A DNA stretch of 64,000 nt from Microplitis mediator (Eukaryota; Arthropoda; Insecta; Hymenoptera; Braconidae): assembly GCF_029852145.1 (NCBI RefSeq), contig NC_079978.1, forward strand, positions 2,232,001 to 2,296,000. Reading direction: 5' to 3'. Position numbers and translations under genes: made by a program. The notes below the pieces were generated by a model, which had not been told where the DNA came from, did no database searches, and saw nothing but the letters and a program-made list of their open reading frames with translations. Position 1 is the first letter of the stretch. Every line of letters begins with the position of its first letter. This document shows, piece by piece, positions 1-11,400 of this stretch.

Positions 1-1151
1 CTGCTACCGCCTCGTGTGAAGAGGGAAGTATATAGGCATTGATATGAGCAACGCAAATGTTTGTTATATTTTACAGATAAACTCGTTTGGGTGTGGCTGG
101 AAAATTAATTTGAAGCAACGTCAATCTAGTGGACGTTGTCTGCTGTGACAAGAGTACGCGATAAAAAAATTAAACATGATTGACAATGACATTGACTGAA
201 TAGTGAATGTGTTACTTTATCATAACTGAAAATGAAAAAATCAAATCGAAGTGCGTTTATCGATTAAGTATTTTATTGTTTATTTTTTTTGTACTTTATT
301 GAGTTAAAGTGCGCGGTAATGCAACGAAATTATAGTATTGGAAAATGATATAGAGCAAAGAATGTCTAGTGAGCCATTAGTTTGATTCAATTTTGACTAA
401 TTTGTGGTCATCACTCATGAAAATCAGTCAGTAATTTATATATGTATTTATGGAGATATATTTAAATACATCAAAAGGTTTTGTTATATATATCACGATA
501 TTAATGAAGAGCCCATTGGAATTGAAATGTTTATTTAAGTAAAATATTTGCCAGTAAATTGAATAAATTGCAGATTCCCTTGACTGAACTCGTTTCTATT
601 GATACAGTAATTATTGGAAAATAAATTTATAAACGGATAATATACTTTGAAAGCTATATTTAACAAATATAAGTAAAACAAATAAAAATAAAAGAAGAAA
701 TATCAGTCGAGTGTAAATTTAAAATCAACTTTATGCTGTTTACAAAAGCATGAAAGTTTTTACGACAAAAAGCATTCTTCATAAATCCATTTGTGCGTCG
801 AAAAAGGAGACGGCTACTGTGAGCAAAGAAAATCTGTATGATAAAAAAGTTGAACAAGATCTTCTACTATCTGTCTTTGGAATTGAATCATTCTCTTTAC
901 TTGGCGTACGTTTGAACAGCAGATATTCTCTGAAGCATTGAATCGTAAAGCCGGAGAATCGATGAGAAAGTTATCGTCAAACTGAACGTGGTCCAGAGGA
1001 AGTCTACAGCAGCGAGAAGAGAATATTTCTGATAAAATATATAAATAGTAATAGTGATATTAATAATAATAATAATATAAGTGGGCTTAATAGTTTTGCT
1101 TTGTTTATGTTGTTACGATAAATTGCTTCGAGTGCCTCGTAAGCCGCCACA
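1..1151 (+). other. Upstream flank / possible 5'UTR of the Q-rich gene
   Basis: AT-rich DNA with no convincing coding exon. Short open frames near 750-941 have no coding character. An in-frame stop (TAA at 1140-1142) precedes the long reading frame. A weak acceptor-like AG at 1151-1152 follows a T-rich stretch, so the large coding block may either be joined to an upstream exon here or be preceded directly by 5'UTR. I cannot place the transcription start. Confidence 0.4.
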
Positions 1152-1211
1152 GTGTGCGGATTGGGGCGAATCCTCGGCTACATCGGCGGAAGACCGTCGG
1201 TGGGGGCCGCA

Positions 1212-4200
1212 ATGTCACAATCCGGTTCTGGAGAACCCCCTAATGGCACTATTCAAAATGAAAACCCCGGTGAAACGCAACAGCAGCATCACCATCAGTC
1301 AAATGGGCCCAATCAAAATGGCATTAAAGCAGCTGAATCAAAACCTGACTTATCGAATGGCTTTGAAAATCGTACAGTGGATTACGAGCGCATGGGATTG
1401 GAACGAAATCCCGCTGTATCGTTGCAACAGCCATCACAAACGGCAGCAGTATCTTCACGTTTACAACAACAGTATCCACATTCGGAGGTTTCGTCAATGG
1501 ATTATCCATCAGTATCCCAAACAGGCATTTACCCCACTTCCGGGAGATTACAGTCAACAATGGGTCAACCAGAGGATCGACACCCTGTCGTCGCTGGACA
1601 ACTTCCTGTACAACACCAGCAGTATCCATCAGACAAAGCTGGCTTGGAACACGCCCATGTATCTCAAACAGCTACTCAGACACTGCCAGTACAAATTCAG
1701 CCGCACTTTGTACCGGATTTTGTACCTGATCAGAGTCAGTATCCACAAGCTCGCGGTCCATTTGAGGTCAGATCGCAGATGTACGCCCAGCAGGCGGGTC
1801 AATACGGCGATCGCGTCGGCTACGTGACAAGAGACGTCACGTACAGAGACTCATCGCTTTATGCTCACACTCAGGGTACCGGTAATCCGGTGTTTAGCGG
1901 ACCAACTGGTGGTTATGTAACAGTCCAGCATAGTTCTCAGTTGCCATCGCAATCGGCAAGTCCCCAACCACCTGGTTTTTATCCGGGTGTTATAATGACG
2001 GCTCAACCCACAGTATCTCAAAGTTATGGTCAATTTGCTGGACAACCGCAGTATACGTACAGTCAATATCCACAGACTTTGATGAATCCAATACCCTATA
2101 ATCCACATGCCCCTATCTACACGGCTCAACAGTTTAATCAACAAACTTCACCTAATCCCCAGAGATACTCACAAGAGGTGTCTCAATATCAAGGTCAACC
2201 TATCATTCAGCCGATCGCACAAAACGTTATTGCATCGGGAACTGATAGATCTGTTAATAGTAATACAACACGAGGTCCTAAACCAATGGTACCCCCTCGC
2301 ATTAATTCTAAGATCACCAGTGATTCGGGAAATCGAAAATCAATTACTGATATGCCAGTAATTAAACCCATGACTACTACTACTACTAATGCTAATACTC
2401 CTGGAGCTGGTATTAGTACAGCAAATACTGGCGTTGTTAATCAAAATGTACCTCCTACATCACAGGAACCAGCAACTACACTTACAACGACTACTGCTGT
2501 TCCCGTATCAGATGCCCGATCTTTTCCAACTCCTGTTAATCAAACACCAAGAACACGCCAGGACGGTTTATACGTTGATTCAACCAATGATCAGTCAACG
2601 AGAGACACGATTGTCGACACGATAGCAAGCGACTGCGGTCTCTATGTGTCGCGCTCCGAACACCGCAAATCTGTATCTGTAGACGTGACTACAAGTTTTC
2701 CCAGACGAAATGATACTATTACTTTTACGTTCCCTGGAGATACAGGAGACGCGTCTACGTTGACTGCACGGAAACCTCCGTCGGGGTTGACCGAAAAAAA
2801 GTGGACTGCAGAGAATAATCAAGTTTTTCAAAATGATTCTACTAAACGAATTGAACCGGTTCTCCGAGTATCTGCAATGCCCTACGATGTGCGACAGGAT
2901 AATCGAAAAAGCGTCATGTCTGACATAACAAATAGAAAACCATCCGAATGGGGAAACATTAGTCCAAATCAACGTCCAGTAATGCAGCAAGAAAACAGAC
3001 GTTCGGATTATTTTGAAGAGCATCGACGTTCGCCAATGCCTGTAGTTATTGATCCGAAGCGTATTGAAGATGTGAGAAGATCGCCTATGCCATTTATGGC
3101 CGTTCGTGATAATTCGTGCGAACGAGCTCCACAAAACAGTCCGTCATACGTTGCTAGTCAGAATTTCGAAAAAACACGTCAGGAATTGGTAATTTGGGCT
3201 GAGCAACGTCAGCGTCACGATGTCGAGCGCACTATGATTCCGAATCCAATGTTCACAACGAGTCCTCGTTCACGAAACCCGTCGGAGGAACGCCGAGATC
3301 CCCGAGTGATGATCCCTCTTGACGAGCAGCAACGTGGCAAAGACATCAGAGTTCCCCAAGTTGCATTTCAGCCGATTCCTAACATCAGCCAGAACACGAT
3401 AATGGAACAGCGCCGTCATCTTCGTCATGTTAGCGCAGATTTGACCAAACACATGGAACTCTCTCGCAAGGATTTCGAGGATCAACCAATCACCGGCTCT
3501 GTAGCGAATCTCGGTCCTGGGATAAGTACTACATCGTCTCAACGTGCTAGTCCAAATTTGTGTCATCAGTTTCCTGCGTTAAGTGAAGCCAAGCTTGACA
3601 CTAAGACGCTGCTGACTGTTGTAACAGATTTCAGTGGTGATAATCCGATGAAACCGCTTGAGCAGAGTGATCACATAATACACAGTCACAAGAAAAGCCA
3701 CAATATATCTGCTTGTTTGTTAACACACAGTAAGAGCCAAGCTGAGAATCTTCAGTCTGCTTCGGGAGATTTGCTTGCTGATAAAACCGAATACAATCAT
3801 TCTCAGCAGCATCTACAACAGCAGCAGCAGCAGCAAATGCACAATCAACAAAGTCTTGATATGATTGCCGAGAAGCTTAGCCAATTTGAACGTCAACAAA
3901 GTGATCTTCAGGCACGACTCCAGTGTCTACAAAATCAAAATCAGCTTTTGGATCAAGTTGCTCAGTACCAGCACCACCAAACTGATTTGCAGTCACGCCT
4001 CCAGTGTCTGCAAGACCGTCAGGCGACCGAAAAATCGATGCGCCAGGCTATAGAGTTACAGCAGAAAAACGTCTTCAACGACATGCATCACATGCAAATG
4101 AAAGCCTTCGCGGATCAAGCTATCGACCAACAACAGCAGCAACATCATCATCAGTCCGAGCACAAGCAAATAATCGATCATCAGCATTTATTACATCGTA

Positions 4201-4643
4201 ATTCTGGTAACGCATATCTGTCAGCCGCCGGTTTTACCAATCAAATGTGTCAATCACTGACATCCGATAGATTATCGCCTCGCATTCAAGTCGAGTCATC
4301 TGAGCTAGAGCGAGCATCGCAAATTACATTACCAACTAACTCACAGTTTGAAAGGAATGACGGGACACGCGGCTCCCAGCACCAGTATCGATTGATGTGC
4401 CAGTCGACTGCAGACGCGCCAGACAACATTGTTGCTAGTTGTCCTTCTTCTTCTTCTTCTTGCTCATCTTCCAATGCAATAAACGTCACCTCTGCCAGCA
4501 GTCTCACCGCACCCACAGGGGTCACGTTTTCCGGGACCCTCAAGAAAGTACCGCCGGAGAAGCCTCCGAGGACTTCGCTCATTGTCCAGTCGCCCGAGGC
4601 AGAGGTAAAACAACCGCCAACCGGCAACAGTTATATTATATAA
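1212..4643 (+). CDS. Unrecognised large Q/S/P-rich protein with C-terminal coiled coil
   Basis: An uninterrupted frame encodes about 1,143 residues from the ATG at 1212, whose context (GCA before ATG) is favourable. The frame opens 60 bases earlier but without ATG, after a stop at 1140. No folded catalytic domain is visible. In order: a Q/H-rich start (residues about 15-40); a long Q/Y/S/P-rich, prion-like region (about 60-330); a Thr-rich linker (about 390-440); an Arg-rich charged region (about 530-760) carrying repeated R-K/R-S motifs such as GNRKS, EHRKS, DNRKS, ENRRS and two RRSPMP; a poly-Q tract (about 865-875); and a predicted coiled coil (about 880-985) with two copies of a DLQ-x-RLQCLQ unit. 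A Ser run lies near 1075, and the tail is Pro/Lys-rich ending in SYII, which could be a PDZ ligand. Such composition fits a scaffold or RNA/cytoskeleton adaptor, but that is inference. It may be the large last exon of a longer gene. The reading frame is secure and the function unknown. Confidence 0.85.
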   Translation: MSQSGSGEPPNGTIQNENPGETQQQHHHQSNGPNQNGIKAAESKPDLSNGFENRTVDYERMGLERNPAVSLQQPSQTAAVSSRLQQQYPHSEVSSMDYPSVSQTGIYPTSGRLQSTMGQPEDRHPVVAGQLPVQHQQYPSDKAGLEHAHVSQTATQTLPVQIQPHFVPDFVPDQSQYPQARGPFEVRSQMYAQQAGQYGDRVGYVTRDVTYRDSSLYAHTQGTGNPVFSGPTGGYVTVQHSSQLPSQSASPQPPGFYPGVIMTAQPTVSQSYGQFAGQPQYTYSQYPQTLMNPIPYNPHAPIYTAQQFNQQTSPNPQRYSQEVSQYQGQPIIQPIAQNVIASGTDRSVNSNTTRGPKPMVPPRINSKITSDSGNRKSITDMPVIKPMTTTTTNANTPGAGISTANTGVVNQNVPPTSQEPATTLTTTTAVPVSDARSFPTPVNQTPRTRQDGLYVDSTNDQSTRDTIVDTIASDCGLYVSRSEHRKSVSVDVTTSFPRRNDTITFTFPGDTGDASTLTARKPPSGLTEKKWTAENNQVFQNDSTKRIEPVLRVSAMPYDVRQDNRKSVMSDITNRKPSEWGNISPNQRPVMQQENRRSDYFEEHRRSPMPVVIDPKRIEDVRRSPMPFMAVRDNSCERAPQNSPSYVASQNFEKTRQELVIWAEQRQRHDVERTMIPNPMFTTSPRSRNPSEERRDPRVMIPLDEQQRGKDIRVPQVAFQPIPNISQNTIMEQRRHLRHVSADLTKHMELSRKDFEDQPITGSVANLGPGISTTSSQRASPNLCHQFPALSEAKLDTKTLLTVVTDFSGDNPMKPLEQSDHIIHSHKKSHNISACLLTHSKSQAENLQSASGDLLADKTEYNHSQQHLQQQQQQQMHNQQSLDMIAEKLSQFERQQSDLQARLQCLQNQNQLLDQVAQYQHHQTDLQSRLQCLQDRQATEKSMRQAIELQQKNVFNDMHHMQMKAFADQAIDQQQQQHHHQSEHKQIIDHQHLLHRNSGNAYLSAAGFTNQMCQSLTSDRLSPRIQVESSELERASQITLPTNSQFERNDGTRGSQHQYRLMCQSTADAPDNIVASCPSSSSSCSSSNAINVTSASSLTAPTGVTFSGTLKKVPPEKPPRTSLIVQSPEAEVKQPPTGNSYII

Positions 4644-4791
4644 TACCATCATATTATTCATACATTTATATATATACATATAGACTTGAGACTCTAGACA
4701 CATCCCTCCATACCTAGAAATAACAATGCATGCACACCTGTGAGGTTTTATCCCCAGCAGTGTCTTTCGTTACTGAAAATCGAGAATGCTG

Positions 4792-4797
4792 AATAAA
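4792..4797 (+). terminator. Poly(A) signal AATAAA for the Q-rich gene
   Basis: A canonical AATAAA lies about 150 bases after the TAA at 4641-4643, the expected spacing for a short insect 3'UTR. This supports the view that 1212-4643 ends a transcript here. Confidence 0.6.
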
Positions 4798-5459
4798 CAC
4801 TAACTCATACTGTTCCTTTGTAAGCTCTCGGTTGTATTATCTGGCAAACCTCAACCCGGAATGGTATTTATAGTCGAGCAGTACGTAAAATGAAACGAGA
4901 AAATGTAATTTATAAAATATATATATAAAGTATAGAGTGTAATAAGATTTAAAATGAAAAAATTTTGCGGTACGAAAATATATATTCTCGCGAATTTCGT
5001 TGCGAATGTCAGGTTATTATTCAAACTTCTCGACAGTGTAAATAGTTTTACATTTTCGTCTCTCCCTTCTATTTGGTCTCTTGCTCCTGCTTTCACTCGG
5101 CCCCTTCTCGGCTGTATGTGCGCAGTTTAATACACATAAAAGCTGAATTGTTAAATGTCAAAAAATGCTCACACATTTTAAAAGAGTGTTTAAAGTTAAC
5201 ACGAGTGTCGGACAGTAAAAAAAAACGTAACTTCACACATTTTTTTTCTCTTTTTAATAATATTTTTTGGGCTTTGTGTCTCTAATACCCTCATTGTTCC
5301 TGCTGATCCTTTTTTGTCATTCGGTACTACTGAACAAACACATTATTTCAGTGACAATTCCACGTTATAATTTCAGTAGCTGTCGTCGGCGAGCTTGTAT
5401 AGGGGCTCTACACACCCATGAGTTTGTCGACGGCAGGAGAATACCCGTTTAAATTTCAG
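4798..5459. other. Non-coding stretch
   Basis: AT-rich at first, with a short A run and T runs near 5217-5260. No exon with both splice sites was found. Short open frames here lack coding character. Confidence 0.4.
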
Positions 5460-5558
5460 CCGACGTTGCTCCGCAAAGCGCTGGGCGGTACGCAGACGAC
5501 GGGTTTGCGGACGTTATCAAGGGACGAAAGTGTTGCGCGAATGCGTTCTGTTCCATGA
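5460..5558 (+). CDS. Candidate terminal exon (exon-like, weak)
   Basis: A GC-richer island follows a good acceptor (TTTCAG ending at 5459). Reading from 5460 gives 32 codons to a TGA at 5556-5558. The peptide is rich in R, T, L and S, begins PTLLRKALGG and ends MRSVP. All three frames stay open for some distance here because of the GC content, so this may be chance. If real it would be the last exon of a gene whose upstream exons I cannot identify, or an alternative end for the Q-rich gene. Confidence 0.2.
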   Translation, partial: PTLLRKALGGTQTTGLRTLSRDESVARMRSVP

Positions 5559-7813
5559 ATTAAATATGAGCGAGTACTACCCGGTATGAGCGGAGATCCA
5601 AAAGACCGAGGCGATGGCACACGTGGTAGTTTAAAGCGTCCACTATCATTCGCTAAAATTCACAGACTCCCAGCTTAAATAAATTACCCGGTTAAATTAA
5701 AAATTATTAGATACACATATAAATATTTAAATGCTTTTGTAACAGTCACAATAATAAGAATAATTATTTGAATAATTGACGGGAGCTCTGCATAAACCAC
5801 AAAAAGCCACCGACGGTTTTTTCAACCCTCGCTGTAACTCGGGGCTAATTCTCAAAGACCGAGGTTCCAGCAGAGGCTCCTTAGTCAAGACCGCGTGTAC
5901 TAGCACAGTCTCCGAGAATATTACATACTACTATAATTCTAATAAAATTTTCCCCAGCTTCAAACTCATTAATTACGACTTAATTGTTACGATAATTATC
6001 ATCATCCCCTTATACTACTTATGCTCATCCTCAACTCCTCAGTTATAATTACAATAATTAACCATAATCATATTTTTTTATTGCGATAGCTTGATAACTT
6101 TCGTTAGAATTTAAAGTAATGTTTTTCATAACCCGTTGCCATGGCCGTTGTAATATTTTACAATAAAACTCTTCATAGAATGGTGTCTCTACAAATGGAT
6201 TTTTGTTCGCTGAAAGAGCTCATTAAAGATAACAGGGTCGAGAGTTCCGACGCAATTTCCTGTGAGCCATAATATAATCCTTCGTCGATAATAAATTATC
6301 TTCAGAAATTTTTTATATTTAATATTTATACTCATCCTCATCCTCATCCTCAATCTCATATTCATGTTGATCCCATGTACCGTAGATTTATATCCAAACT
6401 CGATAAGTTTATAATAAGTGTGATACAGAAAGTTGTATCTTTGGTGTGCGGGTTATAAAACATGTGTCACACAATATATTGACTCTCTTTTAACAGGAAC
6501 CGAGTCGAGTGTGCTCGGACACAAAAAGTTTGCGAAACGTCAATTTTAGTTGTTGGAGCTTTTGAATAAGTGGCTGACGATGACGCAAGGTCTTGCTGCT
6601 TTATATATATCTGTATATACGGTGATGATATATGAAGCTAGCAAAGTGTATCAGATAGTCTGAGAGTACGTTTATTCACTTCAATAGGTCAATTACGTGT
6701 GGGTTCTTTGAAAGTTTCCTGAATGAAACTACGACTCACAGTGTTTTCATTAGCTTATAACCCTACGGGCACACTGTACACACAGTATAGTTGGCTCTTG
6801 AATTTTCTTTATTCACCGTGATGTTAATTATGTTTGCTTTGGCTTCAATACTATTATTCACGACATCTAGAGTTAGTTTAGAGTAGAGAGAGGATAGTGT
6901 AGAATGCAGAGAGTGATAGGTGGAGTGTGGAGGTAAAGAGTAAAGAGTAGAGGGTGAAGAGTGAGGGGTAGAATGTGGAGGGTAGAGAATGGAGAATGGA
7001 GAGCAGAGAATATAGCGAGTGGTTGGCAAGGATTCCCGATGAGATGCGATAAGAATAAATTTCCCTTTAATCCAATCCAATTCAATCCAATGAAATCCAA
7101 TCGTATCAATGCTTTGGGAATATTACCGGCAGCTGGAGTTAGAGGGGGGATGAGTAGCCCAATTGATCCAATTTCTTGAGAATATGTATAAGTTTTAGAT
7201 ATAAAAATAGCGGGTGAAAAATTTTCCAGAGAAAAGTGGGATTAAACGAGGGAACAAGCGAGCTGGTAGCAGAGTGTAGTTAAGTGGAAAAGGCGTGCAA
7301 TCGAGCGAACGAACAGGATAAATAATCGTAACGAAATAAAATCCTCGATAAGTGTAGAGCTGAATTAATGTTAAGAGGGTGGAGCTGGTGTATGCGCACG
7401 GGCAACTGTAAACCGGTCCAAGGGGTAAGAGAACTGATAAATAGAGCTCGTTCCCGGCTTTACAGACTTTATATATATACATACGTACATGTAGATATAT
7501 TTTATGGATGTATATGTGTATGAATACATATAGATGGAGTTAGCACACCCGAAGCGACGATGAGTACAACGACAAGTATAAGGGGATATCAAATGAAATG
7601 GTGAATCAAACAAACTCTTGACGCGAATTTGCATCTTTGCATCCGAGAGCTTCCATCAAGTTTAAGTTGTTTTTGTAATTCGGAATATTTTAAGTTGACG
7701 GATTATGTTGGATTATTAACATGAGTACATTTTTGTTTAATTATGTATTTAAATACTTGTCTGATCTTTTATTCAAATAAATTCTATTAGTAATTTTTTC
7801 TTGTAGCTCAAAT
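5559..7813. other. Non-coding stretch with simple repeats
   Basis: No supported exon. It contains a TCATCC microsatellite near 6331-6355 and a purine-rich G/A tract at about 6881-7016. TA-rich stretches lie near 7470-7530. Open frames over the purine tract are low complexity and are not taken as genes. Confidence 0.4.
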
Positions 7814-7884
7814 AATGTTTAGGTTTCCACTATATTTAAATGGTGGAAGAAAATTCCATTTTTATATAGTGGAAACCTAAACAT
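7814..7884. repeat. Short near-perfect hairpin (miRNA-like or mini-MITE)
   Basis: The arm ATGTTTAGGTTTCCACTATA is repeated in perfect reverse complement at the other end. After a small symmetric TT/TT internal loop there is a second 6-bp stem (AAATGG with CCATTT) around a loop of about 12 bases. Total length is about 71 bases, the size and shape of a pre-miRNA. The perfection of the stem equally fits a very small foldback transposon remnant. Confidence 0.5.
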
Positions 7885-7947
7885 GCAAACATGCAAATAA
7901 CCTTCTCAATAAGACAATTTATAGATAAATTGAGAAAAATATAGATA

Positions 7948-8019
7948 GCCCGAATTGGGAATCGAACCCAGACCAATTCGGTATCGCGCCGAGTGCTCTA
8001 CCAGTTGAGCTATCCGGCA
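7948..8019 (-). tRNA. tRNA-like sequence, probably pseudogene or tRNA-derived element
   Basis: On the minus strand the sequence has a perfect A box (TAGCTCAACTGG) and B box (GGTTCGATTCC), a good 4-bp D stem (GCTC/GAGC), and a run of five T just downstream (complement of 7935-7939) that would end Pol III transcription. The acceptor stem is imperfect, with about five of seven pairs. The first T-stem pair and the first anticodon-stem pair are mismatched. The anticodon loop reads CGCGATA, lacking the invariant U33; the nominal anticodon would be CGA. These defects point to a decayed tRNA or the head of a tRNA-derived SINE rather than a working tRNA. Confidence 0.45.
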
Positions 8020-8072
8020 CTATACTATATTCCGTTCAATTTGATCTATAACTTATTGAGCCAAAATTATTT

Positions 8073-8486
8073 TAAGGAAATGAAAATTTGGGCAGTTTTT
8101 CATGTCTACTCAGAACCTAACTATCCCGTACCAACTTTATTAAAAAATCGTTAGCCCTAATAGTTCAGTTCAAAAATTTCTTGATTCCAAGATTTCTTTA
8201 CTTCATTACATCATTATTCCAAGACAACTCTACCCAAATTTTGGAGAAAAAGAAAGCATTTTCCTGCTTACTGAGCTGTTTACTTTTTTTCAAAAGTTTG
8301 GGTAGAGTTGTCTTGGAATAATGATGTAATGGAGTAAAGAAATCGTGGAATCAAGAAATTTTTGAGCTGAGCTATTGGGGCTAACGAGTTTTTAATAAAG
8401 TTGGTACGGGATAGTTAGGTTCTGAGTAGACATGGCAATCTGCCCAAATTTGGCTTCTCGCACTTTCCGAGTCCGAAAAATTCCTT
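8073..8486. repeat. About 410 bp foldback inverted repeat
   Basis: The left arm (about 8073-8255) and right arm (about 8288-8486) are reverse complements with few mismatches. For example, TCTACTCAGAACCTAACTAT on the left is answered by ATAGTTAGGTTCTGAGTAGA on the right. Only about 30-40 bases separate the arms. No reading frame is carried. It fits a foldback or MITE element, and if transcribed it would form a long hairpin. Confidence 0.8.
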
Positions 8487-11400
8487 AAATAAATTATTTT
8501 AATGTAATGAGACATCAAATTAATTATGTAGGACACAATAGAGATGATTTGGGTTCAAAAATACCTACATTATTTACGGACAATTTGGAAAATAATTATT
8601 TTTGATTACTTACATAAAAAAATATCGAGATCGAACTTTCCGTTTTATTATTTTTGCTTCTTTATTTGTATTCTGATGGAATCGGGTTAACGGGTGTAAA
8701 TACGATTGCAGAGAATAGTAACCGCAAATATATTTCCGGACAAATTAGAAATGAAATGACTAGCAAAGCTAGAAAATAGAACGAGAAAAACCACAAAATC
8801 GACAGGTGCAAATGAAAACAAAGAGAATAATGCGAATCACATGTACAAATTTCTATATACGGCTCTCGTGAAACTGCAACTGCTACTAGTATTGATGTTG
8901 ATGTTGATGTTGGTGCCGTTGAGAGCCAAAAGTAACTATAGAGAGTCCAAATAAAAATAAAAATAAATAAAAAAAAAATAAAATAATATGAAACAAAATA
9001 TAACACAATAACTAGAGAGGCATCCGTTTTAATTTGCTCACTGTTGCACTAATATTTGCGTACGCCTGAAATAATTAGTAGCTCGTACACACCAGCGGCT
9101 ATGCTGCTTCGGAATAAAATAATAAAAAAATTCAAACTGCAAATTGCAATTACATTATCTACGCACACGTGCGTAATTTGTATCCGCGTTCAAATTTCCC
9201 ATTTGATATTTTTTAAAACTATCGCCATTGATTAGCGACTTTTTTCCTCAGCGAGCGCTTACACCGCCAACTTTTGAGTGTAGAAATAAAATAATGAGAA
9301 GTGAAGTAAAGCAAAGCCAATCGTGCACATGAAACTGGACAAGCGCATTGACAGCTGAGTCGTAAAACAACGGTATTGTAGATTGAACTGCAATAAAAAT
9401 TCGATACGATCTCCACTCGTACCTCGATATATTTTTATATTACATACAACACATACTCTAATATCTCTACTCCGGATGACCCATAAAGCATCACTCAAAC
9501 AAATTTTCCGTTACCCGGTTCGGTCCGGCGGTTTAAACTGACGTTAGTTTAATTTTCCGTTGCGGTCTAAATATAAATTGAATTTGCTATTTATTTTACA
9601 GAAATTAAATGGAAAATTAATTGAACACATATGCAAAACCACCTCGCTAAATAGAAATAGGTTAATGTATGTGCACTCTGCAGTACACGTTATTGGTGGT
9701 GGGGTCTACATCCAGACAGACATAGATAGATATAGATTTAGATGCAAATGTCCAAGTACAAGTGATGTTTGTTGTATTGACAGAATAGTCGCGATCTGGT
9801 GAATACATGACAGTATTTTGCTTACTGTTAAATCATTTTAAATGACAATTTTATCGACTACTCATAGGATTTTATATGTAAAACGCACGCAGACGGGTTT
9901 CATCCGTGCAAGTCGTCGGTCGGATATTGATTACCTGTCGGTTATTTTTTTGCGCAACTCCTTTCTACTTTCATTCGTTCGTCAAATTTTGAATATTCGT
10001 ACTCTCTTTTCACTTTAATGTTAACATTACTTTGATTATTATCATTATTTTATCGAGGATATTATAATTTAACTACTGCAGTGTGTCATAGTTCACTATT
10101 TTAGGTAGATGTTCTGACAGTTAGTAGAGTAAGCGGCTAAAAAATAGAAAAATCTCACATTTAATTTCCGGGTAAATATTGATCGGTAAAAATTTTTAAC
10201 ATACAGAATTAAACAGCGCGGGTACTAAATTTATTTAATTAAAAGTTGAGTCGGTTTGTTAATTATTTGGATCAACAATTTTATTGTTTGAATAGAGTTT
10301 TTTTATCGCGGTATTAGCGAGTCTGTTGTTACAGGGAACAAAAAGGTAGCTTTTCGTCATACGATAAGAAAGGGGTTGGGATAAAGTAGTGTATGGAGAG
10401 CAGAAAGTATGCCGCTGGGTACGTAATTACTAAAGTAGGTCGAGCACCTTGGGCACTTAATTTTCAACGCGGTAACGTCGATAATAGCAGGGCGAACTCC
10501 CGGGCAAATATTGGTACCGGCGTCACAACCTACAGATCACTGACTAATACTCCTCTAAAACCAGGGGTACAAAAAGTATTAAACCCATTTGCATATGCCA
10601 ACGGATTTTTATTTAAAGTAAACCTGTAAAAAATTCATACTCGAACGCTTCTTTTGTACCGCCCGAGTATTTAATAAAAAATACAGATACCAGTGTTACA
10701 AAAGACACCAAGATTATATCCCGTTTCAGTTTACACCTGACTGAATATTTCTTTCCTAGCGACTCGTCTTGAAACTCCCAAGCCATAATACCAGCTATCT
10801 GCTCTCCTCAATCTCCAATCTGCAATCAACTTCTCAGTTTTTTAACTTTTAATGTAATCTCCTTTTGAATGAAACTCGATTCCAACGCATCATTAAATCA
10901 CGATTTGAACAAGACAATATTTAAATGAAAAATTTATCCGATTCCTTTGATGACGTCAGATTATTCCCTTTGGTGAAACATCTCCGGTTGTTCTTAATTA
11001 CAAACCGTCGAGAATATCATTCCGCAAATCTCAAGCTCAGCGCTCTAATCTAGCATAAGCATCCATACTCCTGCGCTTTCTCATCAAACAGCAGTACAGG
11101 GAAAGTTATCGTCTCAGTCGGTTCGGTCTCCTAAGAATTGATGGTAGACCAACACGTTAAGGATAACCGTAATAATTGAACTAATTGCGAGATGCAATTA
11201 TTCGGAATTAATTGGTATAAACCGCTTAATTATCACGTAGTACGAAACTACTCGAGGACACAGCGAATCGTAATGCTCGTGCAGACAGAGACACTCAGTA
11301 CAGAGGCAGACTGACAGAGATAATACTAGGGGGTTCTGGCTGTACGTCGTATCGCAGCGGACATTATATTGCATTCAGGCCTGGTCCTCTCTGTCCGTCA

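Noticed and set aside
1081..1827. 248-codon frame overlapping the Q-rich gene
   Set aside because: It is a shadow frame of the 1,143-residue coding region, produced by the low stop density of CAG/CAA-rich sequence.
10393..10629. 78-codon ATG frame
   Set aside because: No recognisable domain, no poly(A) signal close by and no splice signals. Length is within chance for this window.
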